Source: Aralia elata
Taxonomy: Eukaryota > Streptophyta > Magnoliopsida > Apiales > Araliaceae
NCBI GenBank assembly: GCA_034770075.1
Contig: CM068382.1
Coordinates: 90,430,692 to 90,494,691, forward strand
DNA: 64,000 bases
Reading direction: 5' to 3'
Shown: positions 51,501-62,385 of the stretch, one piece after another
Position numbering within the stretch: the stretch's first letter is position 1
How the letters are laid out: every line of letters starts with the position of its first letter
Program-made: the position numbers and the translations under genes
Notes under the pieces: generated by a model
The model's input: the letters and a program-made list of their open reading frames with translations, nothing else
The model's database searches: none
Told to the model about the DNA's origin: nothing

Positions 51501-54500
51501 TAAACGGCTAAACCTTTCCTGCTTTATCAGATACTTAACGATCAAGTAAGTATCGAACCCCTAAACGAGTAGGGTTCATCGAGTAAGGATCGAGTATAGA
51601 TCAAATGAAAAAGGCAAGCTCGAACCCTAAAACGAGCGAACGGTATTGTGCTCAGATTCGAGTTCAGTATTATAACCCCAAAAACGAGCTTGGCTCATAT
51701 TCGGCTCGGATGCCTACCGAATCCGAGTCTCGGATCATATTTTCGGGTCGAATCTGAATCGGGTACCGAGCTACCCGAATCAATTTTCACCCCTATATAC
51801 TATAAGAAAAGGCAAAGACCGCGATAGCCTGAGAGGGTCAATAGGGAGTAGACCTATTCATGGAATTATTTGCTCAATATGACTGTTGTTAGAAGATAGT
51901 GGCCAGGAACATGTTTCTTGTATTAAGAAAAACAAGCTTCCTTGTTTTCCTCCTTTTTCATTTTTTAATTCCTATACCTCTTGTATAAATATAGCAATTC
52001 ACATATTGGAAATATAAGAGAGATTACATTCTTACATGGTATCAGAGCTCTGATCCTTTATCAGGCGACTTTTTTCGGTGACTTTTTCCGACGACTTTTC
52101 CGACGACTTTTTCCAGCGTGGCTTTTCTCTCTCATCTTTCCATCTGCTGTGGTCGACTTTTTCCAGCGTGGTTTTTCTCTCTCCTCTTTCCATCTACAAT
52201 GGTTATTTTGAGTGAAACTCAGGTTTGGTCTAATCCAGGTCTTTTTTGATACAATTTTCTGCTATCTTTGCGCTTGTTAATTATCCTTGTTGTTATTCCC
52301 TTGGATAATTCTTGTTGCTCTATCTCCTGTACTGCTAATTAAAGTGGTGTTATTGTGTAGTACAATTAATTGCACTCCCTTTGGTTTCCAGAATTATTTT
52401 ATGCTAATTTTTTGAGTCTTTATAATATCCTTGTTGATATTTCCTTGGATATTTTTTTTGCTCTTACTATCTCATCATGGCAGAATCTAGTTCCATTAAT
52501 AGTGCTGGTACTATTTCTCATTTCGCACAATCAGGTATACACTCTTGTGCTCTTAATGTCTCATCTACTTACCCTAGTTGGATTATAGACACAGGTGCCT
52601 CTGCGCATATGACTGGGTCCTCCAATCTCTTTACTTCATACACGCCCCACTCTGGAAAAGATAAGGTTAAAGTAGTCAATGGCTCCCTGTCTTCTATTTC
52701 CGGGAGTGGCTCTGTCGTTTGTACCCCTTCATTAACATTATCATCTGTTCTCCATATCCCTTCATTTACTGCAAATTTACTATCTGTCCAACGTCTTTGT
52801 GAATCCCTACACTGTTCAGTAACCTTTTTTTGGAAATCATTGTGTTTTTCAGGACTTGGTGACAGGGCAAAGGATTGACAGTGGTAGTGCAGTTAACGGT
52901 CTCTATTATTTAGATGTTCCCTCGTCTAACATGTCCTCTACTCAGGTTCAGGCTCTTCATTCTACTTCTCACCCATGCCTGACCTCTCTCTATCAATGGC
53001 ATCGACGTTTGGGACATCCTTCCTTTTCAGTATTAGAGTCTTTATTTCCATCTTTAGTTAAGCATTGTAACAGAACTCAGTTTTTGTGTGAACCATGTGA
53101 ATTAGGTAAACACAAACGTTCTACTTATTCAGCTACTAACTATCGGCATTCTGAACCTTTTGTCATTATCCATACTGATATGTGGGGACCCTCTCGAGTT
53201 GTCTCCCGTTCTGGTCATAGATGGCTTGTTAGCTTTATTGATTGTCATTCTCGTGTCACTTGGATTTACCTTTTGCGGACCAAAAATGAGGTATTTGCTT
53301 GTTTTCAAGAATTTCATAAAATGATTCAAACCCAATTCGACGCTAAGGTCAGAATTCTCCATAGTGATAATGGTCGTGAATATAGTAATAATAATGTTTT
53401 TGCATCTTATCTCTCTCAGCATGACATTATTCTTCAAACCTCATGTGTCACAACCCAGAACAAAATGGAGTAGCGGAAAGAAAAAATCGACACTTACTAG
53501 AGGTAGCCCGCACTCTTATGTTCACTATGTCAACCCCTAAATTTCTTTGGGGAGATGCGGTTCTGACCGCTGCATTTCTTATAAACCGCCTTCCCTCTAG
53601 AAATCTTGGGAACAAGAGTCCCATCTCTTTTCTCCAACACACGACCAGTCCTTCTCCTTCACCTCGAGTTTTTGGTTGCATGTGCTTTGTTCATGATAAA
53701 TCTCCCACTCGGGAAAAATTAGATCCCAAAGCTATTAGGTGTGTTTTCATTGGTTATTCTCCAACCCAAAAAGGTTATAAATGTTATCATCCTTCTTCTA
53801 ACAAAGTCTTTGTCACTCGGGATGTCACTTTTTGGGAATTGGAACTTTTTTATTCTTCAACTTCTCCTCAGGGGGAGAATGTTATTAATGAGGAGAAGCT
53901 TCCTGAGGCTAGTATTATAAGCTCTACTTTTCCTGTTCCTGTTACTTTTCCTTTTCCTGTTCCTGTTGTTGTTTCTGATAATTCTACACAGGGGGAGTTA
54001 CAGTGTACTAAACAGAATGGGCCTGAGCCTGAGTTGAGGACCTATGCTCGAAAAGGCAAGAATAAGGTTACCGTTTCTGCACCACTATACCAACCTTGTT
54101 CCGGACCTAGTCTTGATAATGCTAATGGTGAGAATCTTAATCGTACTTGTTCTTTTAAAGATATTGACATTCCTACTTGTTCTTCTAAAGATACTGGCAT
54201 TCCTACTTGTTCTTTTGATGATACTGACATTCCTATTGCTCTTAGAAAAGGGGTTAGAGCTTGTACTCAACATCATATTTCTAATTTCCTAGCCTATAGC
54301 AAATTATCTGCATCATATCACTCATTTGTTTCTTCCTTGTCTTCAATATATGTTCCTCAGGGGTGGAGAGAAACATTTAGTGATAAGAATTGGAAACAAG
54401 CTATGATCGAGGAGATGAATGCCCTAAAAAAGAATAATACATGGGAACTAGTCACTCTTCCTTACGGAAAAAAAGTAGTTGGATGCAAGTGGGTATATAC

Positions 54501-57500
54501 AGTCAAACAAAATTCTGATGGAATGGTTGAGAGACTCAAAGCCAGACTAGTGGCAAAAGGGTACACTCAAACTCATGGGATTGATTACCAGGAGACATTT
54601 GCTCCTATAGCGAAGATGAACTCTGTTCGTACCATAATCTCATGTGCAGCAAACTTCGGCTGGGATCTTCAACAATTAGACGTAAAAAATGCATTCCTTC
54701 ATGGTAACTTAGAGGAGGAAGTGTGCATGGACATACCTCCTGGTTTTGCTTTATCTGTTACTATGGGGAAGGTTTGTAAGTTACGAAAGGCTTTGTATGG
54801 TCTGAAGCAATCTCCTAGAGCCTGGTTTGGTAGACTCCACAGAGCAATGATAAGGTTTGGGTACAAGCAGAGTCGAGCAGATCATACTCTTTTTGTCAAA
54901 CAAATAAAGGGTAAGATTACTATTCTTATTGTTTATGTTGACGACATTGTGGTGACAGGGGATAATAAGAAGAGATAGTTAATCTCAAAGCAAGACTGAC
55001 CAGAGAGTTTGAGATTAAAGATCTTGGTCCTTTGAAATATTTTCTTGGTATTGAAGTTGCAAGATCTTCTAGTGGCATCTTTCTATCTCAAAGGAAGTAT
55101 GTCCTTAATCTGTTAACTGAAACTGGCTTGTTAGGATGTAAGCCTGCTGATTCTCCTATTGAAGTTAATCATCATTTAGTAGGAGGCACATGACCTATAG
55201 TTGATAGAGAAAGATATCAACGTTTGGTGGGACGATTGATATACCTCTCTCATACGAGATCCGATATATCTTATGCTGTGGGAATAGTGAGTCAGTATAT
55301 GCATGACCCTCGACATTACCACATGGAAACTGTTTACAGAATTCTGAGGTATCTCAAGTCTTTTCCTGGAAAAGGATTATTGTTTGCGCCACATGGTCAT
55401 ATGAAAGTTGAAACTTTTTCCGACTCAGATTGGGCTAGTTCTATAGAGGATCGTCGGTCTACAACGGGTTACTGTTCATTTGTTGGAGGTAATCTTGTTA
55501 CTTGGCGTAGTAAGAAACAGTCTGTGGTGACAAGATCTAGTGCTGAGGCTGAATATCGAGCTATCGCCTCGGGTATATGTGAATTAATGTGGCTTCGAAC
55601 CCTGCTAGAAGATTTGGGTGTTACAACTAAAAGGCCTATGTAGTTATTTTGTGATAATAAGGCAGTCATTAGTATTGCAAATGACCCAGTGCAGCACGAT
55701 AGAACGAAACACATTGAGATTGACAGACACTTCATCAAAGAAAAGTTAACCAATGGTCTTATTTGCTTACCCTTTGTAAAATCAGAACACCAACTTGCTG
55801 ATATTTTGGCAAAGGGTCTTGGTAATAAGATGTTTCATCCTTTGTGTTTCAAGTTGGGTATGTGAGACATCTACACACCAACTTGAGGGGGAGTGTTAGA
55901 AGATAGTGGCCAGGAACATGTTTCTTGTATTAAGGAAAACAATTGTTTTCCTCCTTTTTCATTTTTTAATTCCTAGACCTCTTGTATAAATATAGCAATT
56001 CACATATTGGAAATATAAGAGAGATTACATTCTTACAACTGCCTTCCTCAAACAACCAAACTCACTGGTTATCTATGAGCTTTTACTGCACCAGCCAGTG
56101 GCCCATATACTAAATATTTTCTCATTCTTTAATATATTCCAACATGCATAACTACACTAGGAACTTGGAAAAATTCTGCCTACACAGAATCCATCTGATA
56201 AAGTGAGGAGCAAAATCGAAGCTTACCAACGTCCTCCTGTTCATTTGCCAGTGTTGAAGTTGTTCAAGGGGACTGTTCCAGAAGCTTCCATTTCCATTAT
56301 CTGGGATGTTTCCATTATCATTCAGTTCATACTCATTTATAGGAGCCAAATTTGAACAGTCAAGAGGTTTGCAGAGACCAAAATCAGAGAGCTTCATGTG
56401 ACCATCTTTGTCCAATAAAAGGTTATCAGGTTTGATATCTCTGCAAAAGATATGATGGTTATTGAAAAAGTGCATCTTAATAAAGTCCAGTTGCAGGGCA
56501 TAGAAATCATCAACCTGTGTATATAATTATGTTTATGAATAGACTCTATGGCCAGAACACTTTGGGCAATGTAAAATCTAGCCACAGTTTCAGTTAAAGT
56601 CTCTTCTCTCATCAGATAAGTCATCAAGTCACCACCAGGCAGGTATTCCATTATTAGATACAAGTATTCGGCGTCTTGAAATGAATAAAAGAGTTTTACG
56701 ATGAAGTGGCTAGCAACTTCGGCAAGCAAATTCCTTTCAGCTCTAACATGTTCAACCTATAATGCACATAGAATCTGTGAGTACAAGGGCATTCCTATAA
56801 GCAGTATAGAGTACTTGCAACAAAATAAAGGATAAATATGAAAATAATGGAGAATATACCCAAAAAAGAAGAGGTAAACAAGAATAAAGTGAATGGAGCA
56901 TGTTAGTATAACATGCTGCTGTCGTGCTGTGTCATAGTTAAGAGTTATAGAAAACTGCTTCAGCAAGTTTCATGCCTTGAAAACTGTAAATCTGTAATCA
57001 TCACTTCTACAATAACTTTGGGTAGGTAATCAAATAGTCAGGAATATATATTCATTAAAATAATATAATCAGGGGCGGACGCAGGATTTTAGGCAAGGGT
57101 GGGCATTCTTATAAGTAAATAAAAAAATAAAAAAATTTATTAAAATTAATTTTAAATAAAAACACATTAAAGTTGGTACAAAATCATTCTTCAATACTTA
57201 ATTTCTTGGATTGAAACATAACTAATTGACTCTTGAGTATGTTCATCAAAAGAAAATTCTAATCGATAACGTTTAATAGCACTAGATCTTAAAAAATATT
57301 TATTCATATATCTATTCATTTTGATTCAAAATATCAAAAACAAATACACAACATAATAGAAAAACTAATAATAAATTAATAATATGAACAAATCAAACAC
57401 CCACTAGTATAGTCTTAAAACAAAATTATATATTCGCAATTTATGTCTTTATTAATTTAAATACAACATCAAAGACACACATGCCGAAAACTTAAATATA

Positions 57501-60500
57501 TATTGTAAAATTAAAGAGCATGTACGGATGTACTAATTAACATGAATGAATAAAAATAAATAAGAATCAAAACTAAATAATTAACTACTCATAGATAATT
57601 AATAAAAAATTAGAGAAAAATTTAATAATATTTAACCTTAACCCTAAAAAATTGCGAAAAATCAAATGGACTCATGAAAACAAAAATTGATATTTAAATT
57701 TGAAAAAGGATATTAGAAATATCTAATTGTTGATAAGTGACCAATTTTTTATTTTTTTAAGGGGAGCACCACTTTACCATATTAATCCTATACCTATAAA
57801 AAATTTCCAAAAAACAAAGGTGGGCACTTGCCCCCCCGCCCCTTCTTGGATCCGCCCCTGAATATAATGATCCATGGTTGTACATCTTCCATTTTAGTAT
57901 CAGGAAACATATGCTGTTCATAGACATATAGAGAAAGCCGCAGACGTAAAATCCATAATAAATATTTACATGTGCATTCATACACTTCAGGCTAGCCAAC
58001 AAGCAGGCAAAAAGTACATTAGAGTGTCCCATAATTACCTTGCAAAAGATATCACAGAAACCATATTTCTAAGTGAGAGAATTCAATATTATCAGAGGAT
58101 AACAAGATAAAGAAAGCTTTTATTTCAAGTAATTCAGAAATGAAATCCCTTACATTAGAGTGTCCCATAAAGATAAAACACAGTTTCAAAAAGAAAGAGT
58201 ATATAAGAAAACATCACAAATGTATCATTTTGTAAAGCTGGAATTCATATCAATTGCTAAAGATGTTTGACTGCACCTGTCCCCTGCTAAGCATTTCTGC
58301 CTTCTTCAGCTTTTTCATTGCATATATATTGCCAGATTTCTTCTCTCGACACAGTCTCACCTGTGACATTATTTTTTATATAAGCATCCTGATAAGCTCT
58401 TATTTGCAACGTAAACAAGCATCATGACCTAAAGACGGGAGACTATAGATGCACAATCCAATTTAAGTAAAAGAATTAACAAGAATTTTCCGCTCAAAAA
58501 ATTACAAGGCAATTTGCATTGCATTTGAGATAAATGCAACACCTTATATACCACTAAACATTTTCATGAAAGTTAAGATGACAAATTTGGAGTTATTGCA
58601 AAATTTAACAAAGAAAGAAATGTCAACTTATTGTTAAATGGAGGTATGAAAACGAAAAGGAGAAAATAGGCCTCTGTGATAAACTTATGTACACTCTTTG
58701 CTGATATAATTAAAGCAGAAAGGACCAGAATGAGAAAAACCATACAGAGAGAGGCATGAAAAATGAATAGCAAAATAGAATTACTGAAAAAAATGCAACT
58801 CTTAAACCTCTCCAAAGGCTCCTCTCCCAATGATGGCTAAAAGCTCAAAATCGTCAATGCAAAACTTGTGCCGCTTAAGCCGCATATACTCTGTCTCTGT
58901 ACGCTCCAAATCCTTCAAAAGATTCATTTGCTCCTCCTCTGAGACATCTGAGCACTTTAGCTGCTTTTGAAGCAATGAACGCCTACAGTTCAATTTAAGA
59001 AAACAGATGACGAAGTGGCACAGAATTAAAAAGTGATGGCTCCATAATAATAACACAAATGCTCTTTGGAAGCTTAACTTTTTACTGAAGACTTTTTACT
59101 AGTACAAGGAATGCATCAAGAATTACAACCTAATACACAACTGAAAAACAAACTACCCACCGCGGATATTCGTTTGGAAACTCTAGAAATGTCATAAAGC
59201 ATAGTACCAAGTGTCCACAGTACGTAAATTACACCGATGCATGTCTATTTGTTTACAAGTGTAAGGTGTAATATTCACATCAACACCAAAGAAGGGCTGT
59301 CAACCCAGTCATCGGAGTATACGAAAAGCAAGTGAAAGCTGTATACAACTTACGTCAGGGGCTCTATACAACCATGAACATACATCACCCTCAAAGGGAT
59401 CCATGGAAAACTCTCATACGAAATCAATGAAGGAAACCTCAAACATGGAATAAACCTCATTCTGCCAAATATATAACAAGCTCAAAACTAAAGATCCGAT
59501 ATAGAGCGCGGACTTCTCAAGTCTCAACATCTTCAAAAAGGCGCTTGTTCCTCTCTCGTCAAATGATCCACCATAAGTCACACGGGATCTTATCCCATTT
59601 CTCATCCTAACTCCCTTACAAACATGAAAGAACTCCAGATAATCTTTGTCATAACTCAAGACAAGTCAAACAAAGAAATACAATCCCCCAACCACTATTT
59701 GAAAATGTTTGAAGATTTGATTCCCTTTTGCTAATCAACAACTGGAGTTGTGATTTCAATATTTTATTAAGACTTGCATGTGACTTTTTGCTGAAAGTCT
59801 ATCTAATTCTTACTATTTGGGTTCTTAGTGTGGCGAATATCATAAAGTTGTACGAGTATCAGGTCTATCAAATTAACCCCCTCTACACTGAAAAGTACCA
59901 CTGGGTCTGCAGCTGTCCTTTTAATTGTACAAGTTCATTACCATGAAAATGATGGCCATTCTTTAGCATATACACCCACCCCAGCCCATTAAAAGAAGCA
60001 GCAATGCAAGTACTGTCGATAGAGACTGTATCATTTCTCTACATAAATTGCAAACCTAAACCAAATGCATTCAAAATGTGAGATGCAAAACCACTACTAA
60101 TGCAGTCACTCACAAAACATTGATACCAACCGATAAAACGTTGAACAATCAGAAACACATTACCCCAATCAAATAAAAATTAGAAATTACAGTAAGAGAG
60201 GCATATAAAACAATCCCAATAGGCAATAGCATTCATGTTCAATTAGAAGAAAAAACTACATTAGTCATTTATATATCTTGTGCATATCAACTTCAATATA
60301 TTATCCCTATGGATATAGTCCACAAATTTAACATTTTATTTCATCATATAAACCTAGACTAATAATGTAATAAAGCATAAGAAAAGCAAATAATGTAAAA
60401 TTAACAAAATAATCAAAAGAAAAGCAATGTAGCCAGAAGAAATATACCGAAAAACTGATTGGAGAACTATGATCATACATTTATACACACACACATATAT

Positions 60501-60720
60501 ATATATATATGTATCTATATAAATTTATTGAAGGGGGAACAAAAATATAAGAAGAATACCTCTCTTTGCGGTCTTCAATGTGTTTCATTTGGGCTTTGTA
60601 GTGGCTCTCGATGAATTTCTTAGCGGCGGCGACTCTCTCCAGAGTCAAGCTGGAGCCTAGCTGTTCCTCCAGTTCTTCCACCTCCGCCGCTTCATCCCGT
60701 TTTTCTTCTGGATTCTCCAT
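27576..60720 (-). CDS. NDR-type AGC serine/threonine protein kinase
   Basis: Twelve coding exons join in phase: 60720-60560, 58982-58808, 58360-58277, 56756-56515, 56440-56227, 49186-49107, 45878-45794, 44888-44757, 44393-44280, 29915-29868, 28275-28191 and 27625-27576, giving 489 aa and a stop. Visible parts are the N-terminal MOB-binding-type helix (about 33-62), Gly loop GRGAFGEV (106-113), Lys128, Glu147, HRDIKPDN (220-227), DFG (240-242), an NDR-specific insert before the activation segment, activation-loop Ser295 in FSTVGTPDYIAPE, and the hydrophobic motif FVGYTYKNF (455-463). All catalytic residues are present. NDR kinases act with MOB1 in Hippo-like control of growth and polarity; in Arabidopsis some members act in pollen. 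By neighbours and sequence it resembles At2g19400. A further 85-bp intron just after the stop (27575-27491) is possible. Introns 3, 5, 6 and 9 carry transposons. Confidence 0.93.
28615..28968. repeat. Two 177-bp tandem copies in kinase intron 10
   Basis: A unit beginning CTAGGATCAAAC at 28615 recurs at 28792 with about ten differences. It includes TTCCGGTCGTTTTGGAAAAT-type sequence and has no coding sign. Confidence 0.9.
31636..31969 (+). repeat. 5' LTR of element A
   Basis: 334 bp. It contains an internal near-duplication of TTTCTCTCACATGGGCACAT and a promoter-like TATAAATA box near 31864. Confidence 0.93.
32059..32308 (+). repeat. Leader repeats with extra primer-site-like motifs in element A
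   Basis: About four CTGTTCCTGCCGGA-type units lie at 32059-32135. A 73-bp unit (32158-32230) then recurs at 32236-32308. Each copy of the longer unit holds TGGTATCAAAGC (32199 and 32276), one base off the usual tRNA-Met primer site TGGTATCAGAGC. Confidence 0.85.
33609..33775 (-). repeat. 3' LTR of element B
   Basis: 167 bp. It is longer than its partner because the segment TTTTCCTTAATACAAGAA is duplicated. Confidence 0.9.
33783..37179 (-). pseudogene. Copia pol of element B, disabled
   Basis: Reading leftward from 37179: protease (IIDTGASAHM), a shift after a run of seven T near 36830, GAG-pre-integrase (WHRRLGHPSF) and integrase core, then reverse transcriptase (IVYVDDIVVTGDN near 34740) and RNase H ending at 33783. 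In-frame stops sit at 36432-36434, 35178-35180, 34476-34478 and 34149-34151. Every one is a TGG- or CAG-derived transition judged against relatives. The linker between integrase and reverse transcriptase repeats a TCSSKDT-like unit three times. Confidence 0.85.
37500..37645 (-). repeat. CCGGCGACTTTT-type leader repeat of element B
   Basis: Just after the primer site, the minus strand carries several units close to CCGGCGACTTTT, in two blocks separated by a pyrimidine-rich TCTCTCCTCCTTCCATCTGC segment. The same arrangement occurs in element D, and a degenerate version in C. Confidence 0.85.
37646..37795 (-). repeat. 5' LTR of element B
   Basis: 150 bp, the same length as the 5' LTR of element C and very similar to it. 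Confidence 0.9.
40678..40795 (+). repeat. GA microsatellite followed by GTCGCCGGA repeats
   Basis: About 12 GA units, then four copies of a roughly 21-bp unit containing CGCCGGAA, inside insertion E. Confidence 0.85.
41530..41725. repeat. Palindromic CTCACGCCGCAGCGTGAG units
   Basis: Three copies of the near-palindrome CTCACGCCGCAGCGTGAG (about 41599, 41632 and 41674), plus degenerate relatives (CTCACGCTGCAAGCG, GCGCTGCAGCGCCAG), are spaced 30-45 bp apart in insertion E. Confidence 0.9.
43329..43663 (+). repeat. 3' LTR of element A
   Basis: 335 bp, preceded by the polypurine tract. It differs from the 5' LTR by scattered substitutions, a deletion in the second CACATGGG repeat and a short insertion. 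Confidence 0.93.
43805..44047. mobile_element. Stowaway MITE in kinase intron 9
   Basis: The left end, CTCCCTCCATTCCACAAAAT, pairs with the reverse complement of the right end, CTCCCTTTGTTCCACAAAAA. TA flanks both ends, and the length is about 240 bp. It lies about 140 bp beyond the right end of element A. Confidence 0.85.
44461..44732. mobile_element. Stowaway-like MITE filling kinase intron 8
   Basis: The left end, CTACCTCTGTCTTGAAAGAA, and the reverse complement of the right end, TTCTCTCTGTCCTCCAAAGA, are imperfect inverted repeats flanked by TA. The element makes up most of the intron between 44756 and 44394. Confidence 0.7.
46114..46336 (+). repeat. 5' LTR of element D
   Basis: 223 bp, TGTTAGAA to TTTCAACA, with a TATATAAA box near 46200. 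Confidence 0.95.
46361..46530 (+). repeat. CCGGCGACTTTT leader repeats of element D
   Basis: About five units close to CCGGCGACTTTT in one block and four in a second, separated by a TCTCTCCTCCTTCCATCTGC segment. It follows the primer site directly and matches the leader of element B over roughly 170 bp. Confidence 0.88.
46808..47205 (+). repeat. Duplicated polypurine-tract module in element D
   Basis: A segment of about 53 bp running from GTCAAATGCACTTTA to GCATTTGAGGGGGAG occurs at about 46808-46862 and again at 47152-47205. Only the second copy abuts the 3' LTR; the first is followed by ATATGAGAT repeats. Confidence 0.85.
47206..47428 (+). repeat. 3' LTR of element D
   Basis: 223 bp, with no difference from the 5' LTR seen by eye. 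Confidence 0.95.
48014..48577. mobile_element. hAT-type MITE in kinase intron 6
   Basis: The element, 48022-48569, starts CATAGTTGTCACGGCG and ends with its reverse complement. A perfect 8-bp duplication, GAAAGAAC, flanks it (48014-48021 and 48570-48577). Both arms are rich in GGCGAC/GTCGCC words. The middle is AT-rich with an A run near 48440. Confidence 0.9.
50519..51803. mobile_element. hAT-type non-autonomous element in kinase intron 5
   Basis: The element, 50527-51795, starts TAGGGGTGAAAATGATCCCG and ends with the near reverse complement. The 8-bp flanks CATACTAT and TATACTAT differ by one base. Subterminal arms carry many CTCGA/TCGAG words. No transposase frame is present. A possible broken Stowaway end (ATTCCCTCCATTTCTTTCTA) lies at about 50890. 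Confidence 0.82.
51887..52036 (+). repeat. 5' LTR of element C
   Basis: 150 bp, closely matching the LTRs of element B. Confidence 0.93.
52477..55886 (+). pseudogene. Copia pol of element C, disabled
   Basis: Begins MAESSS at 52477 with protease motif IIDTGASAHM. The frame shifts after the T7 run near 52830, the same place as in element B. GAG-pre-integrase and integrase core follow to about 53460, where a small indel shifts frame again. A long open stretch (53443-54978) carries the integrase end and reverse transcriptase to VYVDDIVVTGDN. A frameshift near 54970 and a TGA at 55191-55193 precede RNase H, and stops at 55641-55643 and 55863-55865 follow. The domain set is complete from protease to RNase H, but the frame is broken in at least six places. 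Confidence 0.87.
55894..56037 (+). repeat. 3' LTR of element C
   Basis: 144 bp; a few bases are missing relative to the 5' LTR in the CTTGTTTTCC region. Confidence 0.93.
57062..57868. mobile_element. hAT-type MITE in kinase intron 3
   Basis: The element, 57070-57860, starts CAGGGGCGGACGCAGGATTT and ends with the near reverse complement (GATCCGCCCCTG). A perfect 8-bp duplication, AATATAAT, flanks it (57062-57069 and 57861-57868). The interior is AT-rich and non-coding. Confidence 0.9.
60481..60515. repeat. CA/TA microsatellite in kinase intron 1
   Basis: ACACACACA followed by about nine TA units, shortly downstream of the exon 1 donor in gene orientation. Confidence 0.85.
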
Positions 60721-60801
60721 TAACGTCCCCTTCCCTTTGCTTCCCTCTCTAGAATCTAGAATTTATGGATGCCTTGTTCTATAATTTTCTCTCTCTAAAA
60801 T

Positions 60802-60815
60802 GTGTGTATATATAG
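60802..60815 (-). promoter_or_regulatory. TATA box of the NDR kinase gene
   Basis: The minus strand reads CTATATATACACAC about 85 bp upstream of the ATG at 60720, with pyrimidine-rich sequence between. Position and sequence fit a plant TATA box; this is an inference. Confidence 0.55.
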
Positions 60816-61019
60816 AATCTGGAGTGGGAATTTGGGGGTGATTGAAACAGAGAGGCGGAAGGGGATCAATTGAACGTCGAGGGGGACGAAGGGAACCTCC
60901 AAAACAAACAACATATTTCTCTCTCCTGTAACGTCCTTTATGAACACGTGGCGCTCTATGAATGCTTGGTCCACATGGTGTGGGACCGTTATTGTATTTG
61001 AAACTTTCAAGTGCTTGGA

Positions 61020-62385
61020 GTCAACGCCAGGTAGGATTGGTGGACCATATCTGGCAACAACTGTCGCGATGACGTGGTAATTGTTGTCGGATATTCAATA
61101 TTACATAGGAAATAAAGGGCAAAACAATCCTTTTCAATAGTCCAAATACTATTTTTATTTTAATTCTATTTTAGTTTTTGAGATGACTTTAAAAAAAAAA
61201 ATAGAAACAATATCTACATAAAATTTGAGTAGCTCATAATAGTTAATGAAATAAGAATTAAAATTTAATATATTGACGGTGTATACACGAGTAATATTAA
61301 AATTATGACAAATCATTAATAAAGTAAGTGTGTTTAATAAAATTATTTTCATTTTAATCATGTGTCATAATCTTAACAATGCTCGTATATACACACTGTA
61401 TATACACACTATCAGTGTATTAAATTTTAACTCGTGAAATAAAAGTCAACGAATAATTATTTAGTCCTTTTTCATTAATTCCTTCTTGCTAATAGCATAA
61501 TTCAAAATAAAGTTAACATAATTAATTTCATCAAACACAATTTTTTCCACAAAATTTTTAGTAATTAATTTCAAAATATGAAAAGAAAATAAATTACCAC
61601 CATATCAAAACTATAATTCAAAAATTATCAAAATTTTCATAATTAATTAGTTCTTCATAGAACAAAAATAATTCAAAAAAATAGAAAAATTAAATCCAAT
61701 CCCTTACTATAATTACGCTGAATTAAATTAAAATTATATTGATTTCTCCATAAAGGTTTCTAAAGGTGACCCTAATATCGGATCACAGGTTACAAGAATT
61801 TAGGAATTCCATAAATCAATAATTTTTTAATACCTCATATCTGCGTAGTTTTTACCAAAAATAAAATGAAGATAAACAGTAGTAGTAGTAGTAGTAAATG
61901 GTAATAGCATCTTCTAACAAACTGACAGCCATACATCACTACTCTCCTTTTTTTGACTCGACTCCATAAAGCAGCTAACAAGTGTTCACACACCACTGAC
62001 CACACCATAAAACAATCACAAAACTAGAGCCAATTTTCTCCCCCCAATCAAGCTTCTCAAGATTTTTGGCTTTATACCAAGAAGAAAACATTGTGTGCAA
62101 CAAACAAGGGGAAAAAAATTCTCACATATGATAGGGGCCTACAATAGATGCAACAACAAAGAAAATATTCAATGTAATGACAGTAACAGCAAATTCCATA
62201 ATCAATTGAGTTTGCATCAATAACAAATACTTTGCCTTGGTCTCAATAACTTTTAAGGTTTGATATGTATACAAGAATTTTAGAAACTACAAGAAGGGAA
62301 CATTATTCTATCACATAGCTACCACAAGCCATGGGAAAAAGAATCATCTAAACAATATTCAAAACAAAATATTGAAACTCCTACA
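61020..62385. other. AT-rich spacer between kinase promoter and ALP1-like gene
   Basis: No coding frame or transposon is recognised. An AGT trinucleotide microsatellite (about 61880-61897) is present. The part near 62385 probably carries the 3' untranslated region of the ALP1-like gene. Confidence 0.5.

Larger units (their letters stand above)
51887..56037 (+). mobile_element. Copia LTR retrotransposon C in kinase intron 5
   Basis: LTRs at 51887-52036 (150 bp) and 55894-56037 (144 bp), TGTTAGAA to TTCTTACA. Primer site TGGTATCAGAGC starts at 52037, and polypurine tract TTGAGGGGGAG ends at 55893. The flanking 5-mers are ACTGT and ACTGC, one mismatch. It is antisense to the kinase gene, and its right end is about 190 bp from the exon 5 donor. 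As in element B, protease begins only about 440 bp after the primer site, so gag is absent. Confidence 0.93.

Noticed and set aside
59414..59659. 81-codon frame in kinase intron 1
   Set aside because: It lies inside an intron with no recognisable domain or splice sites, and could be a decayed transposon fragment.
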